Assembly: GCA_038210655.1 (NCBI GenBank)
Contig: JBBQWM010000012.1
Coordinates: 77,902-141,901 of the forward strand
Source: 54-19 sp038210655
Lineage (GTDB): Bacteria; Chloroflexota; Chloroflexia; Chloroheliales; Chloroheliaceae
Direction of reading: 5' to 3'
DNA length: 64,000 bases
Shown: one piece after another, positions 60,128 through 64,000 of the stretch
How the letters are laid out: each line of letters opens with the position of its first letter
How positions within the stretch are numbered: the stretch's first letter is position 1
Program-made: the position numbers and the translations under genes
Notes under the pieces: model-generated
What the model was told of the DNA's origin: nothing
The model's database searches: none
The model's input: the letters and a program-made list of their open reading frames with translations, nothing else

Positions 60128-60970
60128 TTAAATTTTATGGTCACGAGGGTTTTGCAGCTTGATCTTCTGTTTGACCCGCTTGACCATTGCGGCAGCATCG
60201 GCGGCTTTGACATCACCCGCATGCGATAGGATTTCGCGGTAGGTTTCGAGGGCTTCCACTGCATCGGATAGCCGTCCGGCTTTTTCGTAGGAAATCCCAA
60301 GATTGGCGAAAGTATCGGCGACTGCTACAATATCGCCCTGAGCGCTTTTGGCGAGTTCCAGCGCTCGTTCAAAATAGGGGATCGCTTCTCGGCCTCGGTT
60401 GAGGTTCGATAAGATCGAACCCAAAGTTGAAAGCACCGAAAAAGCGGTATCGAAATCGACATTATCGAGCGCAAAAGGGGCCGCCTCCTTAAAATAGGTA
60501 ATTGCCTCGTCCTCGCGTTTGAGCCAGGCACACGCAAAACCGAGTGAGATAAGCAACACTCCTGCGCTGGCCTGATCGTTGATCTCTTTAGCTACTTTTA
60601 GCCCCTTCTGAAAAGCTTCGATAGCCTGGTTCGTCTGCCGCAAGTTAGCTTTCTTTATTCCCAACTGCTGCAAAGTCAACCCCATATTGTAAAGAGCCTC
60701 GATTTCTTTGTCGGGCCAGGGAGCCAAAGCCGCGTGGTTGGCGGCTTCCTCAAAAGCGCTGATCGACTTCTCAAACTCTTTGTTTTTGCCATAGGCTTTG
60801 GCGATTCCCGACCAGCAGCGGGAGCGACCTCGTTCGTCGCCCTGCTCAGCAAACAGGCGGTCAGCAGCTTCATAAGCGGCTACCGTTTGGGCCGTCTCGC
60901 CTTTAAGATGATGGGTCTTAGCCCGGCTTAAATAAGCCTCGGTCTGTTGTTTGAATTCTTCATTATTCAT
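60128..60970 (-). CDS. Cytoplasmic TPR protein
   Basis: 280 residues, six to seven TPR-like motifs of about 40 residues: AKTHHLKGETAQTVAAYEAADRLFAEQGD, GIAKAYGKNKEFEKSISAFEEAANHA, MGLTLQQLGIKKANLRQTNQAIEAFQKGLKVA, and so on. No signal, membrane or enzymatic domain. Probably a scaffold or regulator partner, unassigned. Flanked on both sides by copies of direct repeat A, which might mark an old insertion. ATG 60970 has no strong ribosome site. Confidence 0.8.
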   Translation of the reverse strand: MNNEEFKQQTEAYLSRAKTHHLKGETAQTVAAYEAADRLFAEQGDERGRSRCWSGIAKAYGKNKEFEKSISAFEEAANHAALAPWPDKEIEALYNMGLTLQQLGIKKANLRQTNQAIEAFQKGLKVAKEINDQASAGVLLISLGFACAWLKREDEAITYFKEAAPFALDNVDFDTAFSVLSTLGSILSNLNRGREAIPYFERALELAKSAQGDIVAVADTFANLGISYEKAGRLSDAVEALETYREILSHAGDVKAADAAAMVKRVKQKIKLQNPRDHKI

Positions 60971-61090
60971 GGCCCTATTATACAGCCGTTCGCCCTTTTT
61001 AGAAAATCACAAAACTATTGGTGAGCGTGAATTATTAAGGATTCTAGCATTAAGAAGGGGCGACCGTGAAAACCTCGGCCCAAATCACTC

Positions 61091-61141
61091 ATAACTACAT
61101 ATTAGAAATTTTTCGGCGAAAAATTTCTAATATGTAGTTAT
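61091..61141. repeat. 51-bp perfect palindrome
   Basis: Two 25-base arms (61091-61115 and 61117-61141) are exact reverse complements around one G. The arms read ATAACTACATATTAGAAATT then TTTCG. It lies in the 351-base gap 60971-61321. AT-rich, no U-tract beyond it. Confidence 0.9.
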
Positions 61142-61209
61142 CCCCTGTTCCTGGCGTGACACAGTCTTGTTAGTATGTAAAAACTAACCTCATCTAAAAC
61201 CACCCAGAA

Positions 61210-61247
61210 GAATGCAGCCCGCCTTAAAATAAGCTAAAATAGGGCTG
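61210..61247. repeat. Direct repeat A, copy 2
   Basis: GAATGCAGCCCGCCTTAAAA continuing to TAGGGCTG, the second copy of the repeat at 59934-59970. It lies between the palindrome and the next gene. Confidence 0.75.
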
Positions 61248-61321
61248 ATCTACCGCATAGCAGAAGTTTGAAACGATTTTAATAGATTTTTACTTTTTAC
61301 AACAGAAAGGATTTTAACAAA

Positions 61322-61723
61322 ATGCCAACCACTCTTGTACGCTACGCTGCACTACTGGTTTTCTTGCTGGGTGCGACTTTGTTGATCTTGCGCCAGAGCG
61401 GAACCGGTTCCGGGCGCGGCTATGATACCGTTCGGCTGGTACATATTCTGGTGGCGCTAGGGTTGCTCGGCCTTTACGAGGTTGCGATGGCCCGCAGCAG
61501 GCGGCAGGGTCAGCTTTCCGCCATCGGACAGCGCTATGGCCTGGTCGGTCGGATTGTACTGACTTTGACGCTGCTGGTCGGGATTTTCCTGCTTTTCTCA
61601 CTTTTGTTTAGTTGGTTGAGCGGCACGGCCTTTGACGTAACGGTCTATTTGCATGTCCTGCTCGGCCTGATCGCGGTCAGTTTGGCGGCCCTGATATTTT
61701 GGAGACAGCCAGTCTCTAAGTAA
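61322..61723 (+). CDS. Small four-helix membrane protein
   Basis: 133 residues, four predicted helices (about 5-23, 38-57, 75-97 and 105-126) with polar loops such as RQSGTGSGRGYDTVR. A His in the second helix (VRLVHILVALGLLGLYE) and one in the fourth (LHVLLGL) would be at membrane positions where heme ligands or cation sites occur, which is a possibility only. ATG 61322 has AGAAAGGA about 11 bases upstream. No family recognised, and no operon partner. Confidence 0.65.
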   Translation: MPTTLVRYAALLVFLLGATLLILRQSGTGSGRGYDTVRLVHILVALGLLGLYEVAMARSRRQGQLSAIGQRYGLVGRIVLTLTLLVGIFLLFSLLFSWLSGTAFDVTVYLHVLLGLIAVSLAALIFWRQPVSK

Positions 61724-62016
61724 CGGGCTAAAGTATCACTAGCCTGAGTAAATGGAGAATGAATATAATATAGACTCAGGTTAAGTAAAGAATAAATTTT
61801 ATATTACGAAACGGTATTAATTGCAATTGTTAAATTTATTTAATTGGCTTTCCATAAACTAAAGTCAATACTTCTATTTGGGCTGGCAAGCTTGTTACAA
61901 CCTAATATAACCTCATTCTAGCGGCTACCTAATACTAGCTTTGCGGTAGGTCAAGCTGGCCTAATTCTTGCAAATGCATAATAGACGAAGAATTAAAAAA
62001 AGGGAGGGTAGCTGCT

Positions 62017-62754
62017 TTGGACGCAAATAGTAGGAAAAACCTGGGCGAATACTTAAAGCTGCTCCAATTACACCGAGGGGAGAGTACAAAAGCTTATGAC
62101 GAGGTTGCCAAACTTTATGATGGCTTCGTCCGGGTTTGGGACGAGCATATTGCGGCGACGGCCTTAACTTACTACAACCAGCTTATTGCCCAAAATATCA
62201 AGCCGGGGGCAGTTATACTTGATGCCGGGGCCGGAACGGGCGAACGTACTCTGGCCTTGTTGCATTATAGCCAGCCTGAACGGGTAATTGCGTTGGACGC
62301 TTCCGAAAAAATGTTGGAGGTAGCCCGCTCCAAGATTACTGACCCGCGAGTGGAATTTAGAGTTGGAGATTTAGCCCGGTTGCCATTCGCTAATAACACT
62401 TTTGATGTAGTTTCGTGTACCTGGGCGATTGAAATTATGGCTGACCCGGCGGCTGCCGTTCAGGAGTTTATCCGGGTAATCAAGCCGGACGGTTTTGTAA
62501 TTTATGCTTTCTGTAGTTTGCCGGGTGGGATAAGCGGAAAAGTTCTCAAGTATGTCCTTGATAAGATAGCAGCCGAAAGCCCTCTAAATCAGCTGCTTAG
62601 TGATAATGAACGTCCTTTTCACCAGTGCGAACGCTCTAGCCTGAAAAAGTTTGCGGGAGGTCTTACTACGGTGGCAGTAGTAGCCAAGTGTTGTACTGTT
62701 ACAGCCCAAGCCTTGCCTGGTCAGGATACTCCTTTGATTTTAGCTGAGGCTTAA
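62017..62754 (+). CDS. Class I SAM-dependent methyltransferase
   Basis: 245 residues. SAM motif VILDAGAGTGERTLALL, acidic residue in VIALDASEKMLEVAR, motif II FRVGDLARLPFANNTFDVV and motif III RVIKPDGFVIYAF. The frame starts with TTG 62017, preceded by GGGAGGG about ten bases upstream; no in-frame ATG is available early. Substrate unknown (small molecule, polyketide or quinone type). The 293-base upstream gap (61724-62016) is AT-rich and has no other feature. A second methyltransferase follows after 64 bases. Confidence 0.85.
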   Translation: MDANSRKNLGEYLKLLQLHRGESTKAYDEVAKLYDGFVRVWDEHIAATALTYYNQLIAQNIKPGAVILDAGAGTGERTLALLHYSQPERVIALDASEKMLEVARSKITDPRVEFRVGDLARLPFANNTFDVVSCTWAIEIMADPAAAVQEFIRVIKPDGFVIYAFCSLPGGISGKVLKYVLDKIAAESPLNQLLSDNERPFHQCERSSLKKFAGGLTTVAVVAKCCTVTAQALPGQDTPLILAEA

Positions 62755-62818
62755 CCAGATAATCCCGCCGTGGGTTTTATGAATACGATGTGTGCTGAAG
62801 GTAAAAATTTAAGGGTAT

Positions 62819-63457
62819 ATGAATATTTCGGCTTATAGATGGGGTGCCCAATTCTATGACCGCCTCTGGCGTAATTTTACCGCCAAAACGCTTGAACGTG
62901 TCCGTTTAACTCTTAACCTTAAACGGCTAAATAGTCAGTCGCAACCAATCTGTTTACTAGACCTTGCTTGCGGTACGGGTGAGCTTGAACGTCAACTTGT
63001 TCGACTGCACCCTGAAATAAAGATAATTGGTCTAGATGACAGCCACGAAATGCTATCAGAGGCAGGGCGAAAGTTAGTCGGAAAGCCGCAGATAACCCTT
63101 GTGCAAGGAGATGCAGCCCTTCCCTTGCCTTTTGCAAATGCCAGTTTTGATGCAGTGGTATTCGCTAATGCCTTGCATTACGTGGCTCAACCAGATAGTT
63201 TGTTACAAGAAGTCCATCGAGTGCTTAAACCAGGAGGACAGCTTGTAATTGAAGATTTTACTGCCCAAAGGTCTTTCCTCTGGCCCTGGTTTGAAAAGCT
63301 TGTCCGACTGGTTGATGCACAGCACTACCAAACTTATACTCTAAGTAAATTGAACCAGTTCGTGACTACAGCAGGCTTTGTTATTATAGATAGTAGTGAT
63401 TTCAAGATTGACTGGTGGTGGCGCGGAATGTACGTTAGTGCTACTCGCCTCATTTAA
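62819..63457 (+). CDS. Class I SAM-dependent methyltransferase
   Basis: 212 residues. SAM motif CLLDLACGTGELERQLVRL, IIGLDDSHEMLSEAG, QGDAALPLPFANASFDAVVFAN and HRVLKPGGQLVIEDF. The N-terminus begins with a Tyr-rich helix (AYRWGAQFYDRLWRNF) that resembles UbiE-like enzymes. ATG 62819 follows AAGGGTAT. The pairing with the preceding methyltransferase suggests one pathway, but the two share little beyond the fold and no pathway enzyme is near. Confidence 0.85.
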   Translation: MNISAYRWGAQFYDRLWRNFTAKTLERVRLTLNLKRLNSQSQPICLLDLACGTGELERQLVRLHPEIKIIGLDDSHEMLSEAGRKLVGKPQITLVQGDAALPLPFANASFDAVVFANALHYVAQPDSLLQEVHRVLKPGGQLVIEDFTAQRSFLWPWFEKLVRLVDAQHYQTYTLSKLNQFVTTAGFVIIDSSDFKIDWWWRGMYVSATRLI

Positions 63458-63637
63458 CTTGGCTACAAGAGTAATACTCAGTAGCTGTCTTCTGCACATT
63501 CTCTATGTGCGATACCAAACGGACAGCTTTACTTATTTACCTCATAATAAGCCTTACGCTATATAACTAATGCCTTTATCAGTAGATGGCAAAGGTTTGA
63601 GTGAAAAGGAAAAGGAAATGAAAGGAAGGAAAAACTT

Positions 63638-63994
63638 ATGAGAGAGAAAAGTAATAGTACAGCTATCTTCGTAGGAATAGTGGTTGTGCTGGCCCTGGTC
63701 AGCTTGAGCTTAATGCTAGGTGGCGGCATGATGAGTGGTTGGGGCATGATGAGCGGTTATGAAGGCGGTTGGGGTTGGAATCAGGGATCACTGTGGATGG
63801 TAGTGGTAGGTTCTATTTTTATGGTCATTTTCTTGGGCGCAGTGATATTCGAAGTAGTAACCATGATGCGGCAGAATACTAACCGGGTGAATGACAATGG
63901 AGAAACGAATTTAGCACTCCTACAAAACCGTTATGCTTCGGGAGAAATTACCAAAGAACAATATGAGGATGCGCGACAAGCTTTAGGAGTGTAG
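63638..63994 (+). CDS. SHOCT-domain membrane protein
   Basis: 118 residues. Two helices (about 9-28 and 50-75) flank a Met/Gly/Trp-rich loop (GGGMMSGWGMMSGYEGGWGW). The C-terminus is a SHOCT motif: LLQNRYASGEITKEQYEDARQALG. SHOCT domains are short C-terminal helices that mediate oligomerisation or targeting. ATG 63638 has AAGGAAGG about ten bases upstream. Met/Gly-rich loops of this type sometimes bind copper, but no copper gene is near, so this is speculation. Confidence 0.85.
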   Translation: MREKSNSTAIFVGIVVVLALVSLSLMLGGGMMSGWGMMSGYEGGWGWNQGSLWMVVVGSIFMVIFLGAVIFEVVTMMRQNTNRVNDNGETNLALLQNRYASGEITKEQYEDARQALGV

Positions 63995-64000
63995 GCTTAC

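Overview
The window looks like chromosomal DNA of a Chloroflexota bacterium (a phylum-level inference, about 0.7). The clues are lipoproteins that share the header ACGDPTATTAP followed by an Ala/Thr linker, several large polytopic GT39/GT87-type membrane proteins, an HTH/NB-ARC/TPR regulator, a very large TPR protein, DUF427 and SHOCT proteins, and moderately high GC with AT-richer islands. No rRNA, tRNA, CRISPR array, prophage or intact insertion sequence was recognised.

Layout. 1-3.0 kb: the 3' end of an alpha-amylase-like gene, an M20-family protein with a degenerate metal site, and a polytopic membrane protein. 3.0-9.05 kb: a complex I operon nuoABC-[two foreign-looking genes]-nuoDEF with a sigma70-type promoter; nuoG-N are not in the window. 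9.1-12 kb (minus strand): a two-gene HEPN module, mog/moaB, plsC and a DUF427 gene. 12.3-15.2 kb: a phnDCE-type ABC importer. 15.4-26.1 kb: a LysM/M23 cell-wall hydrolase with a long leader, divergent from a 1345-aa TPR membrane protein, then a GT87-like protein, a class III cyclase, a nucleoside hydrolase and a small membrane protein. 26.5-33.8 kb: an NB-ARC/TPR regulator and two GT39-like membrane proteins.

33.9-46 kb is a block of 13 minus-strand genes centred on a branched-chain-amino-acid-type ABC transporter: livK, livH, a fused livM-livG, and livF, with a Uma2-type nuclease gene between livH and livMG. It also carries two paralogous double-cupin proteins, a DUF4332 protein, a methyltransferase, a GAF protein and a PLP enzyme. 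46.3-52.2 kb holds a HEAT-repeat gene, the two subunits of a CoA-transferase-superfamily enzyme separated by an Eis-like GNAT gene, and an alpha/beta hydrolase. The transporter block and the CoA enzyme may serve one catabolic pathway with an unknown substrate (inference). 52.5-57.4 kb: the membrane pyrophosphatase hppA with a structured leader, and an orphan sensor histidine kinase. 57.6-59.8 kb: an AT-rich restriction-modification pair. 60-64 kb: a TPR protein, small membrane proteins and two methyltransferases.

The most distinctive signal is repetitive. Many intergenic gaps contain degenerate tandem heptanucleotide arrays from several sequence families, like the STRR repeats of heterocystous cyanobacteria. 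One pair of arrays (18 units plus 9 unit-lengths) lies in frame inside a GT39-like gene and is read as a heptapeptide repeat. Three copies of a 72-76-bp element with two long, perfectly complementary arms, and two copies of a second inverted repeat, also occur in gaps. Other points worth checking are the toxin/immunity-like insert in the nuo operon, the HEPN pair, the M20 protein lacking metal ligands, a 51-bp perfect palindrome, and the two long leaders.
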